Source of the DNA: Parietichytrium sp. I65-24A | Taxonomy: Eukaryota; Sar; Bigyra; Thraustochytrida; Thraustochytriidae | Direction of reading: 5' to 3' | DNA: 64,000 nt | NCBI GenBank assembly: GCA_012862575.1 | Contig: BLSF01000083.1 | Coordinates: 88,480-152,479, forward strand | In this document: one piece after another, positions 20,227-30,084 of the stretch | How the letters are laid out: each line of letters starts with the position of its first letter | How positions within the stretch are numbered: the first letter of the stretch is position 1 | Position numbers and translations under genes: made by a program | The notes under the pieces: generated by a model | Seen by the model: only the letters and a program-made list of their open reading frames with translations | Told to the model about the DNA's origin: nothing | The model's database searches: none

Positions 20227-21798
20227 ATGTCAGGAAAGTATGGCAAGTGGTTTCTTGTGGCATTAAGTGCCAGGGTGCTCAACGCGCTCTGCATACAAAC
20301 ATTCTTTGACCCAGACGAATACTGGCAAAGTATGGAGGTCGCACATTGGCTCGCCTTTGGCGAAGGACACTTGACATGGGAATGGGACTCTCACGTACGC
20401 ATCAGAGGCTATGCGCACCCTGCCATTTTCGCATCACTCTACGCAGTCCTAAAATCGCTCGGTGTTGACACGCGATGGAGTGTTGTGTACGGCCCGAGAT
20501 TACTTCAAGCAGCATTGGTCGCTTCGGGAGATGTGGCGTACGCTGAACTCACGCGCCGGATGCTCGGTGCACGAGCCGGAATGTGGGCTCTTCTTGCGCA
20601 TGTTGCTTCTTGGTTTTACCTTTACGCCGCAGTCCGCACGTATTCAAACAGCGCCGAAGCGGCATTGAACCTCATCGCGTTGGCATTTTGGCCAATCGAA
20701 GAGTCAGAAACCCAAAAAGCGCAAGGCGGTCGTGTTCCGTCACATCGTATTGCGCTAAGTATAGCAGCGATTTCTTGTATCATACGCCCAACAGCAGCTG
20801 CATTTTGGCTCTTCATGGGTTGTTATCGGATATTCAAGCTTCGAGAGCAGCCAAAGGAGATCGTGCAGATGTTGCTTTGTGATATATTCCCTGTTGGTTT
20901 GGGGGCATTAGGTCTGATGGTTGTCATTGACTTTGTTGGCTACGGTGCGTGGACATTTGTTCCGTATAACTTTGTACATACCAACCTGCTTCATGATGTC
21001 GGCGCAGAGTATGGGGTGCATAGGCTCTTGTGGTATTTTACCGAATGCTTACCAGCCATTGTCGGAGCCTGGTTGCCAGCTTTTTTTTTCGGAGCTTGGC
21101 ACTGCTTTACGCAGGAGCATCTCCAGCTCCGCGTTTTGTTCATGGCTATGATTTGGAGCGTTCTAATTTTGAGTTTAAGCAAACACAAGGAGCTACGATT
21201 TGCACTCCCCATACTCCCTCTTGCCTCTGCGATATCAGGCTACGGGCTTTGGCAAATGGAGATCAGGCTATCGGGCCTTCAACAGCGGTATCAGCGACGG
21301 TTTCTGGCCTATGTGGTGGTAAGCTGTGTTGCCAACATCTGCGTCTTCGGCTATTTGGCTCTCATGCACCAGCGTGCATCTCTGACGGTCATGGATTTTG
21401 TTTCGCTGCCAGAGCAAGAAGCCACCTTCGTCGACTTTTATACAAAGTGCCATGCCACACCATATTCTACGCATGTGCACGGAACGTCTGTGCGTAGGAT
21501 GCGGTTTTTGGATTGCTCGCCAAAGCTCGAAGCGCTGCGCAATGTGTCGACCATGAATTTTAGTCTTTTGCATGGTATTGAGGAAGAGGATGCGTTTTTC
21601 ACGAATCCAAGAGAGTTCTTCTCAGGCCGGTTTCCCGAAAAGATGAAGGGTTCGGCGGACGCACCATCTCACTTAATCTTTAGCACCGAAAAATCAGACG
21701 CCGACTTTCTTGAGTGGGTACAGCGATCGTACGAGCTCCGCGAGTGCGGCAGATTTTTCCAAACCCCAGCCATCGAATTCGTTGTCCTCTGTCAGTAG
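20227..21798 (+). CDS. PIGB: GPI mannosyltransferase, PIG-B/GPI10-like (GT22)
   Basis: 523 aa from the ATG at 20227; an ATG four codons upstream is possible. FDPDEYWQSMEVAHWLAFG near residue 27, followed by LTWEW, is the luminal acidic loop signature of the GT22 mannosyltransferases, and the EYWQSMEVAH form is typical of PIG-B/GPI10. Many hydrophobic helices follow (for example MWALLAHVASWFYLY, GLGALGLMVVIDFVG), and SKHKELRFALPILPL is the conserved HKExRF motif. PIG-B adds the third mannose to the glycosylphosphatidylinositol precursor in the ER membrane from dolichol-phosphate-mannose. Length fits the family (about 520-620 aa). No introns. Alg9/Alg12-type GT22 enzymes are the main alternative; the EYWQ loop favours PIG-B. 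Confidence 0.88.
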   Translation: MSGKYGKWFLVALSARVLNALCIQTFFDPDEYWQSMEVAHWLAFGEGHLTWEWDSHVRIRGYAHPAIFASLYAVLKSLGVDTRWSVVYGPRLLQAALVASGDVAYAELTRRMLGARAGMWALLAHVASWFYLYAAVRTYSNSAEAALNLIALAFWPIEESETQKAQGGRVPSHRIALSIAAISCIIRPTAAAFWLFMGCYRIFKLREQPKEIVQMLLCDIFPVGLGALGLMVVIDFVGYGAWTFVPYNFVHTNLLHDVGAEYGVHRLLWYFTECLPAIVGAWLPAFFFGAWHCFTQEHLQLRVLFMAMIWSVLILSLSKHKELRFALPILPLASAISGYGLWQMEIRLSGLQQRYQRRFLAYVVVSCVANICVFGYLALMHQRASLTVMDFVSLPEQEATFVDFYTKCHATPYSTHVHGTSVRRMRFLDCSPKLEALRNVSTMNFSLLHGIEEEDAFFTNPREFFSGRFPEKMKGSADAPSHLIFSTEKSDADFLEWVQRSYELRECGRFFQTPAIEFVVLCQ

Positions 21799-22661
21799 TC
21801 CGGGAAATGGCTGAATTCTGTTCTGAATATGATGCACTCACACAACAGTGAAAATGTGTGATGGTAGCTTAACCTTTTCCCTTGTTGCCACTCTCGAACT
21901 TAGCTGGAGGGCATGGTTCTGAAGTTGATTGCTCTCTCCGCACACTTTACACTTCTTTCCATCTTGTCATTTGTATATTTCCGAATGTGTCTGGTTCGGT
22001 TCCAATGTGTCAACGCCAATCAGAACCGAGAGTTCCAATACCCTAACCTATTCCAACCCAACCCTGCCTCCCTGCCATGTGTTCCCCGGAACGCGTCAAC
22101 TTTGAACTCTTACCAAATTGCGTAGGTCTCTAATTCACTGTGGAACATTAACTCTCTGCATAGTTTGACTACTTTTTCAACGAGACACTTTTTCTCCCTT
22201 CTCGCTCCACGGTGTGTAGCATCTGCATACGCATATATATGACTACCTGCTAACATCCCACCGAACGGAAGGTAGACAGACTTCTTTCCGACAAACTTGA
22301 GCGCTCTGCATCACTACGAATTCGCTCATCCGAAACTGTAGTGTCGCTGGTGCAGCGATCGGCGCGGAGTGCACCTCGTCCGTAGAAACGTGGAACGAAA
22401 AAAGGTACGCGCAGGTGTCCTCGGGTGTCCTCGGCGGCCGCTCCGAAGCGCTCTGATGGCTCCTCGTGAGCACCATCCAGGCGCTTGCGGCTGCGTTTTG
22501 TATTGGGCGGATTGGTTTTGTGTTTGCTGACGGCCGAATGTGTGCTTTTGTTCTTTCGTTCTTCCGTGTCAACTCGTCGTGGCTCGTGGTGGTCGTGGCT
22601 CGGCGCTTCCCTTTGTTGGCAACAGATTTTTGAGAAGCAAACTTTTGTTACTACTAGCAAG
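21799..22661. other. Intergenic, 3' UTR and leader of the small membrane protein gene
   Basis: No independent gene seen. The last 400 bp probably hold the promoter and leader of the 75-aa protein. The antisense frames here are short and without domain features. Confidence 0.5.
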
Positions 22662-22985
22662 ATGGTTCGTAAGTGACGCGGTGGGCCAAGACGGGGTGAA
22701 TCAATCCTTTGGCGGTTGCTGACTGATAGTTGTATTATTTGATGTAATTTTTTTGTCCGCGCAGGCGCAATGGGACTTCAGCAGGCCCTCCTCGTGGTGG
22801 GAGTAGGCTTTGTCGGTGGCGGCTCCGTTGTGACCACCCTTCTCTTCTCTGCCGTTGGCAACACTCCACGCACCTCGAACAAGAAGTGGAGGGAGGCATC
22901 GAAGGAGTACATGAAGTACCAGAGAATGAACCCTATCGGTCTTGGAGGTCGCCGCGCATGGGACCCAGATTACCTCCAGAAGTAA
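22662..22985 (+). CDS. Small single-pass membrane protein, 75 aa, two exons
   Basis: Exon 1 is only 7 coding bases (22662-22668), followed by a 96-bp intron with a GTAAGT donor and a T-rich CGCAG acceptor, then exon 2 22765-22985. The spliced product starts MVRAMGLQQ, continues with a Gly/Val-rich hydrophobic helix (residues about 8-32) and ends in a basic-aromatic tail (KKWREASKEYMKYQR..., DPDYLQK). Exon 2 also has its own in-frame ATG at 22770, which would give 71 aa unspliced. I do not recognise the family. Size, one N-terminal helix and a charged tail would suit a supernumerary subunit of a mitochondrial inner-membrane complex, but this is only an inference. Confidence 0.7.
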
Positions 22986-23663
22986 TCTTGTGAATTACCA
23001 ACTCGCATGGCTGAGAATATGCATGCTCACTGCTGCGATTCCTCATAACGTAAAACAAACCATTCAAGACAAATTTTTCACCGTATTGCCTTTTTTGGTG
23101 CCTTTAATTCGTATTTTCAGATGATTTTTATGATGAACGTAAACGAGGCAGCGGAGCGCTTTCGTTGTTCCGTTTTTCATTTCTCTTTCCGCGCCTACGG
23201 GGAATGCCTGCTTTTGACGAATCACGACCTTGTTTCGAACAGAAAATCATTCTTTGATGTCTTTATAAGGGAAACAAACGCATTTAACCAGTGATGACCA
23301 ACTGTGTTCACCGCAAAGATTTGGCACAGCATCGCTCATGGCCGTCCAAAACCTTTTTAATTATATTTGTTCGTCAAAGACCTTCTCAATTTTATTAATT
23401 CGTCAACTCTTTTAATTAGGCCATGTCAGTAGTCTTAGTTCACTATTCGCGAGTTTTAATTCAGTGTCGAGATGTCCAATTTGGCCCGCCTTCTGCAAAT
23501 GGTTTCGATTTTACGCAAAATATGCGCACTGTTATTGTTCGAGTCGGAGAACCTTTCTGAAGTTACCACCGTGGCCACTATGAACGGTTTTTTAATTCGT
23601 GTCTTGATGGTTTTGGGTTCCTGCAAGACGGAGTTCAAACACGGCAAAACGCGCAGTTTAGGG
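22986..23663. other. Convergent intergenic gap, A/T-rich
   Basis: 678 bp between the 3' ends of the small membrane protein (+) and MATE (-) genes. It is A/T-richer than the flanks (23340-23460 has several ttaatt words). No coding potential was recognised. Confidence 0.5.
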
Positions 23664-25349
23664 TCAAGAAATACTGCTAGAAGTTGGCGTGAGTATTGCT
23701 CGAGACGCAACTCGAATGACATGTGAGCTACGAGGTACGGCGGTCAAAAGGGGCGAACAAACCTCGTGGGCTTCACTGCGGTCACGTGCGTTTTTTGACA
23801 GCTCTTCCCAGTTGGAATTGTACACTTGGACTGCAATGATCGCCGTCATCACTGCATACCCAACGAGAGAACCTTCCCAAACGCCCAAGAAACCACACAA
23901 TGTGCCACAGTTCACCAAGAAACCCAGTACATAGGAGCAGGGCATACCAATCACCCAGATGCCAAAAAACATGGCCGACACTGCCTTATTTGGGCGCCCT
24001 TGTCCTTGCAATGTACTATACCCGGAGAAGGCAAATGCCAAGAGAAGGTACGAGCCCCCCATTAAAACGCTCAACTGCTTTGCGTAAAATATCACCTCAT
24101 CGTCAGACGAGAACAGATAACCGATGGCGTTTTGCAAAATGAGAAACACGAACCCGACGGCGCATCCGATAAGGGACATTGTGATGAAGAGGTACCAAGC
24201 TAATCTTTGTGCTTGCCGTGGTCGTCCAGCTCCAAGCTCTTTTCCCACTTTCATGGCTCCACCGTCCATTAAACCATATATGCCACCAGAAAAGAAGTCA
24301 AAGATGTTCATCATGGCACTGTGCGCTGCGATTTGAGGCTCTCCAAATTCCGCGATTAGAATCGTAAGGATCAAAAACTGGCACTGCTCCAAAAGCGCGA
24401 TCATAGAATTAGGGATGCACTGCTCGGCAAATATCGTACACCTTTCACGAGTGAAATACTTTAAGGAAAAGCTGGGCCACACGTCCTTCGGAAGCTTGTC
24501 GCGCATAAAATGCACAAGAACTACCAATCTAACAAGCATTGTGGTGGCAGTAGCAATTGGACTTCCTTCAAAGCCGTACCCACCGATCACGATAGTGCCT
24601 ATGCTCACGCCGTGCACGAGGACCAGATTTGCAAATATGTTGAACACCGAAAAGAAGATGTGGATGGGAACAGAGGCGGACACAACGTCAAGCCCGTTCA
24701 GCCACTGGCAGAAGCACGATGTTATTGCGTCGGGGATGACCCATATCGTGGACAGTCGCCCAAATGTTGATGCGAGCTGAATGACCCGCTCACTGTCGGA
24801 ACCCATCCCTGGCAGCTTTAGAAGGACTGCATCAAGGAGCTCTCCGATATAGAACCATGACAAGCCGATCGGAATAGCCAGGGCTATAGACGCAGCGAGC
24901 CCGATCTGCAGCCACACCCCCGCCAAGTGATTATTGCCGGCTCCCATTGCTTGGCTCGCGAGGGCTATCATGGCATCGCCGCACCCAATCCAAATAATCA
25001 CTGCAGTCACCTGAATCCACATCGTTGCAAATGCAGCTCCAGCCAGCTCTTCGGTCCCAAGCTTGCCCACAACTGCTGCGTCGGTCACGGTGATGCTAGT
25101 TCGGGAGAATATGACAAGAATCTGAGGCAGGGCGTCCTTGATAATTTGCTTGACCGACTCCACAGGAGTGAGGACCTGGTCGTCCTCTTCGTCGCCACTC
25201 CCAGAAGGGAAAGCATCGCCTTCGCTCTCGGTACACGAATCAAGATCGTCAAGCACGAGACACTCTTGCAGTTCCCCTGGAGCGTCTATGTCCCTGAAGA
25301 CGTGACTCTCCACCGAGTCACGCTCCGTTTCTCGAAAAGAAGAGTACAT
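23664..25349 (-). CDS. MATE-family multidrug/toxin extrusion transporter
   Basis: 561 aa, single exon. A 75-residue acidic cytosolic N-terminus (ESEGDAFPSGSGDEEDDQ) precedes about twelve helices. The family features are visible: the opening VFSRTSITVTDAAVVGKLGTEELAGAAFA, GCGDAMIALASQAMGAGN around helix 2-3, GGIYGLMDGGAMKVGKELGAG at the start of the second half, and FAFSGYSTLQGQGRPNKA. MATE proteins export organic cations or metabolites in exchange for protons or sodium, at the plasma or vacuolar membrane. The substrate cannot be told from sequence. The C-terminal about 45 residues after RSEAHEV are Ser/Thr/Arg-rich and may instead belong to a short unspliced tail. Confidence 0.9.
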   Translation of the reverse strand: MYSSFRETERDSVESHVFRDIDAPGELQECLVLDDLDSCTESEGDAFPSGSGDEEDDQVLTPVESVKQIIKDALPQILVIFSRTSITVTDAAVVGKLGTEELAGAAFATMWIQVTAVIIWIGCGDAMIALASQAMGAGNNHLAGVWLQIGLAASIALAIPIGLSWFYIGELLDAVLLKLPGMGSDSERVIQLASTFGRLSTIWVIPDAITSCFCQWLNGLDVVSASVPIHIFFSVFNIFANLVLVHGVSIGTIVIGGYGFEGSPIATATTMLVRLVVLVHFMRDKLPKDVWPSFSLKYFTRERCTIFAEQCIPNSMIALLEQCQFLILTILIAEFGEPQIAAHSAMMNIFDFFSGGIYGLMDGGAMKVGKELGAGRPRQAQRLAWYLFITMSLIGCAVGFVFLILQNAIGYLFSSDDEVIFYAKQLSVLMGGSYLLLAFAFSGYSTLQGQGRPNKAVSAMFFGIWVIGMPCSYVLGFLVNCGTLCGFLGVWEGSLVGYAVMTAIIAVQVYNSNWEELSKNARDRSEAHEVCSPLLTAVPRSSHVIRVASRAILTPTSSSIS

Positions 25350-27234
25350 CTTGCTCTTCTTCTCCTCTTAAAGCTACAACTGAGTTCGACCTTGCGTTTT
25401 TGCATGCGGTCCACCGGTAAGCGTTGGGGTCTCCACGACTCTCCCAGACTCTGGGAATCAAGCACCGTCTCAAGGCTTGCCCTTTGTAGAACGGTTTCCA
25501 GCTTCGCTTCCGAGCTCAATTGCTTTTACTATCGGTCGAACAAACTCGAAGCGGTTGCCACTCTCTCCTTCGAGTCGACCTCTACAGACTTCCTCTGTTC
25601 CTTCCCTTTTACATCTCACTGTGGCACCCGAGGACTGGAACGGTACTGACAGTGAGTACTACAGCGCTAAATTGTGAGTACACTACCACGCGTCCGTGCA
25701 GCGTGTACAGAGTACAAGTACTTTGAACGTAATGTTGGCTCACAGTCCACCTCGAAGGTGTTTTCCTACTCTAGAATTCGAAATTCCGATGCCCTCTCTC
25801 CTCACTCTCACTCTTCACTCCTCACTTCACTCTCGACCGAGAAGCAGAAACTGATCAGTTTCACACTCCGATCCTCGAGGCTCGAGAATGATGTCAATCA
25901 AGTTAATCGAAGTTTGTCATGATGTCACCAGGGCTCGGTTGTGCTCGGGTGACTGATTTCGGCAAGCTGATTCATCATGACTCCGTGAGCATATCAAACC
26001 AAACGGACTGGGGTACACTAGTGCTCGCTACCGTGTAATTACTAGGGTCCAAGACTATCCTTTGCACACGTCTGCCATCATCTTCTTCATCTGCCCGGTT
26101 TCACATAGTTTGACGACGTTTCACGTGTCAGTGCAGTGCATGTGCAGTGCATGTGGGTCAATCTCAACCTGTGCTGCCTTTTCCTTTCTTTCCTTCCAGC
26201 AATCTTTCACCAAAAACACCATCAAAGTCCAAGCTACTTGTCCGTGCAGTCGCGCACTGGGATGCAGCTGTTGAGGTCGAGGCGGAAGTTCTCCAGTCTA
26301 AGAAGTTGTAGCATCTTTATACCCTTATGTCCTTCTGAGTCTGAGTTTTGGTCACACATGGTCCCCGGAAGCATCAAACTTCATGCTGCTCCAGGTTCTT
26401 ACAGTCCATCTACCTGTAAGACTAACATAGCATGGCTGGTCTCAACCCGGGGTCATTACACATAAATAATAGGATGCAATAGGAGCTCCGTCCTTGCGTT
26501 ATCCAACAAACTCAACAGCTTCGATTAGGTTGGAAATGGTTGGAACTCACTCAGGGAAAACTGCGACGCCAAGATCCTCGATTCGATTTTCTGTGGTGCT
26601 CACATTGGGTGTTTTTCAAGTTCTAAACTAACCTTCAGAGCGACTGAAAACGTTCTTCGGAGCTCGTAGAAGAGCTTGTGTTCAACTTCTCAGGCCTCAC
26701 CTAAAAGCGGAAGAATTTGGATGAAGTGGAAGAAGAATGAGCGGACATCTTTGAGGCTCGATCCCCAACTATATAGCCTTCCATTGCCCTTGGCTCTTAT
26801 CATCTCGGGACCAGTCTTTGACGTAGCAACTTGACGACTCTTGGCCAAGCGCAGCCAGCCTCTGCGCCCTCTGTGCTTGGAACCCGCGGCGCTCCTTGTA
26901 AAAACCGGAGAACCGGCACCAGTCTGCAAGACACTACAATTCACAAGGTCCTTGCGTCCAGCTGAGAGGGCAGAAAGATCGAGCTGAAGCGGGACACATT
27001 GCGGGCGACGCCGGCACGAATATGGAACCAAGAACGAAAGAAGATAGTAGGCATGCAAATCAATAAAATAATACCTTTGTTGCGAAAAAAAGGGGCAAGT
27101 GATAGAGCAAGTGAATTGTAAAAGAGCGACAAGACAACAACAACAACCAAGCACAGAAGAAAACGTGCTGGAGAGGCTGCAAGAACTCGTCTACTCACAA
27201 ACGTCGACGAGTCTGCCGAGCTCTACGCCACCGT
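25350..27234. other. Intergenic, about 1.9 kb
   Basis: The MATE promoter lies on the left and the 3' region of the RGG/Q-rich gene on the right; both genes point left. No frame with domain content was seen. Serine-rich frames arise from CT-rich sequence near 25780-25830. Confidence 0.5.
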
Positions 27235-30084
27235 TTAGCGGCTCGAGGCTCCCCAGTTGTTGTAGCTCTGCTGGTATTGCTGTTGTTGCTGCTGTTGTTG
27301 CTGCTGTTGATGGTGGTGGTGCTGCTGCATTGGGAGACCCTGCTGCGAGTAGTAGTACGCAGGAGTCTGTTGCGGGTTCTGGTTCATCACATATCCTGGA
27401 GGGCCGTTGGTTTGACCAGCTGGTTTTGAGTTGCTCGAACCAGAAGATTGCGGGCGGGAACCTGGGCCGCCACCGCTCTGTGGCCCGCGCTGAGGCTGCT
27501 GCTGGTACACCTGCTGATCGTACATTTGCTGTGGGCGGTAGTATTGCCCATAGTTGTAGTATGGTGCAGACGGTGGGTAATAAGGATGATGCATGTACGA
27601 TCCGTACTGGTTCTGAGGTGGGTAGCCAAAATATCCCTGAGCATGTTGAGGCTGGTTCTGGCCGTGCTGCATGTTCATTGGCGGCTTGTTGGAATGCTGC
27701 ATGCCGCCCTGGCTGTTCTGCTGCTGCGACTGCTGAGGTGCCTGCTGACCTTGCTGGGTGTATCCCGAAGAATGTTGGTTCTTACCCATGCCAGGTGCTG
27801 CGTTTCCGCGTTGAGCTGAGATTCCCGGAGGAGGTGCGACTGGGTGGCCGCTGTTGTAGTGTCCATCAAAAGACGGGTAGTACAAGCTCTCGTAACCACT
27901 TGCGCCGTAGTTGCTGCCGGCAAAATGGCTCGGGTCCGAGTACATCTGTCCCGAGAGATCGTTGCCCTGCATGTGGTTCGGGAACCCTCCAGGCACCTGG
28001 CCTTGTTGCTGCATGTGCGACATGTGCTGATGGTGGGTGTGATGCATCTGGTGCATCTGATGCATTTGGTTCGCATTGGAATGCATACCCTGCATTGGGT
28101 TTTGTTGAGCAGGGGAAGTCTGTCTGGCTGGCGCAGCTTGTTGTTGAGGGGAGTGCTGTGGCTGTTGAGGAGGGGTTGGGGCAGATTGTGGTTGCACCTG
28201 AGGGGAAGGAGTCTGAACCACAGGTTCCTGAACTGGCGCAGCAGGGGCGGCGGGCTTCTGTTGAGGAGAAGAGGCCTGCACGGCAGGGGCCGGAGAAGGC
28301 GTTGCAGCGGCCTCAGCGTCGGCCTTGGCTTTCGCAGCGGCAGCGTCGGCCTGTGCGATAGCTTGCGACTCGTAGTCAGTTGCATTCACAGCCTTGCCCT
28401 CGTTCAAGGACTGGTGGATGCGGGAAGTAGGGGAGAGCTTTGGCTGCTCTTGCTCCTGGCTCGCCTCAGATCCTTTGCCAAATCCAGGGATGATCTGGCC
28501 CAAGCTTGGCTTGTTTGCCTCAGGAGTGCTAGAGGAAGAAGACTGAGCGGAGGCTGCGGTGGAAGGCTTTTTGCCCCAAGCAGAAGGTGCTTCAGTAGTT
28601 GTTTCCTTCTTTGCAACTGAATCCGATCCGAAACTGATAGGGAAGGACTCGTTTGCTCCTGGCACTTTGTACTCGTCAGGAAGGCGCACCTTTGGTCCTG
28701 ATTGAGCAGCTGGCGCAGATGCGATTGGCTGCTGAGGAGCAGGTGCTTTTGAGGCGGATTTTGGTTGGGTTGGCTTTTGTGGCTGTGATTCAGTGACTGG
28801 CGGGGCAGCGCTAGTCTTTGCGGGTGCGGCAGGTTTTGGAGCTTCTTTTACAGGCTCTGGTGCAGGTTTCTTCTCTTCAGTTGGCTTGGTCTCGCTTTCT
28901 TGAGCTGCTGGAGCAGGGGTCTCTGCGGCAGCTGGCTCGGGCTGCTGCTCTGGAGCAGGTTGCTGCGGTGCTGGCTCCGAGGCCTTAGCTGGAGTCTTGG
29001 GCTGTGCTGATTCAGCAGCAGGTGCTGCTGCTGGTTTTGGCGGCTGCGGCTTTGGAGGCCCAGCAGCTAACCTGGCGGCCCAGCTGAGATTGTTGGCTGC
29101 TGGCTTCTTTTCCTTTTCCTGAGGGACTGGAGTTGGACCCTTTACGTCCTGTTTAATATCTTGTTTTGCAGCGGAGTTTTGCGGAACCCCGTTCTCATTC
29201 GAAGCTTCAGTCGGCTTTGGTGCAGCTGCTTGAGGAGCCGCTGGCTTTTGTTGCATTTTTTTCTGCTGCTGTTGTGGAGGAGGAGCTGGGGCCTTCTCTT
29301 TCTGTGAAACTTGACTCTGTTGCTCTAGAAGCTTGGACAGAGGCGGTCCTCTGTTCCATGCGTTGCTCGCTCCACCAACAGCCGCAACTGGTGCGGGGGC
29401 AGGAGCCGCTACAGGCTTTGGAGTCTCGGACACTACTGGAGCCTCCGAAGCAGGTGCTGTATTTTCATTCTCTGCCTCTGCAACAGGTTTTCCAGGTCTG
29501 TCTCCTTGCCTTCCTCCACGGTTCTGAGGTCTGTCGCCCCTGCCTCCTTTTCCTCCACGAGGCTGGCCAGCCATGTCACGGCCACCGCGACCACCGCGAT
29601 CGCCAGGACGGGCGCCACCAGGTTTGTCAGATCTTGGGCCAGGGCCACCACCGCGGCCACCACCCCTTCCCCCGCGGGATGATCCTCCCTGCTCTGGCTT
29701 CTTGTCCTTTGTGTTCTTTTTCCTCTTTACTTCTGACCACGACTCCTGATCAGCAGGGGAATTCGCGCCCATCTTCTCCAACTCGAGCTGGACTTGTTCC
29801 ACATTGCCGTTGTGCTTTTTCACCAGCGCCTCCAGCTTTTGTTGTGTCATATTACCCGGCAAAAGACCTGCATCCACCATCTGATAGAGTGAACAATCCG
29901 AGTCAATCGTTTTCCACAGCGCATCAAGCCACAGGAATCATTTTAATATACGACATACAAAACAATCTGTCAGAACAACAACACACAACATAAATCCAAA
30001 CCGTCACGAGTAGCGCCAGCCCAACCTCCGCAAGCAACTCACATTATGGGCAATGTCTTTATATGAGTAGGTCTCCGCCGACAT
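27235..30084 (-). CDS. CUE/UBA-like, RGG and Gln-rich protein, two exons (Def1/UBAP2L-like layout)
   Basis: Exon 1 is 30084-30043 (MSAETYSYKDIAHN), the intron is 162 bp (GTGAGT donor, CAG acceptor) and exon 2 is 29880-27235; total 895 aa. Residues about 5-55 form a small helical unit (YKDIAHNMVDAGLL, LEALVKKHNGNVEQVQLELEKM) resembling a CUE/UBA fold, followed by WSEVKRKK and a RGG box (residues about 85-130). The rest is Pro/Ala/Gln-rich, with a short VRLPDEYK ... PISFGSDS island, then Met/His/Gln- and Tyr-rich prion-like sequence and a polyQ run near the C-terminus. UBA/CUE, then a W-x-E-V-K linker, then RGG, then Q-rich occurs in yeast Def1, animal UBAP2L/Lingerer and plant GIP1-type proteins. 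A role in RNA granules or RNA polymerase turnover is a guess from layout. Confidence 0.75.

Noticed and set aside
26690-27154. A 154-codon minus-strand frame downstream of the RGG/Q-rich gene
   Set aside because: It has irregular composition and overlaps the likely 3' UTR of that gene; no motif seen.
27099-28361. A 420-codon plus-strand frame
   Set aside because: It is antisense to the Q/P-rich coding sequence of the minus-strand gene, and its Ala/Gly/Ser composition is the mirror of CAG/CCN codon repeats.
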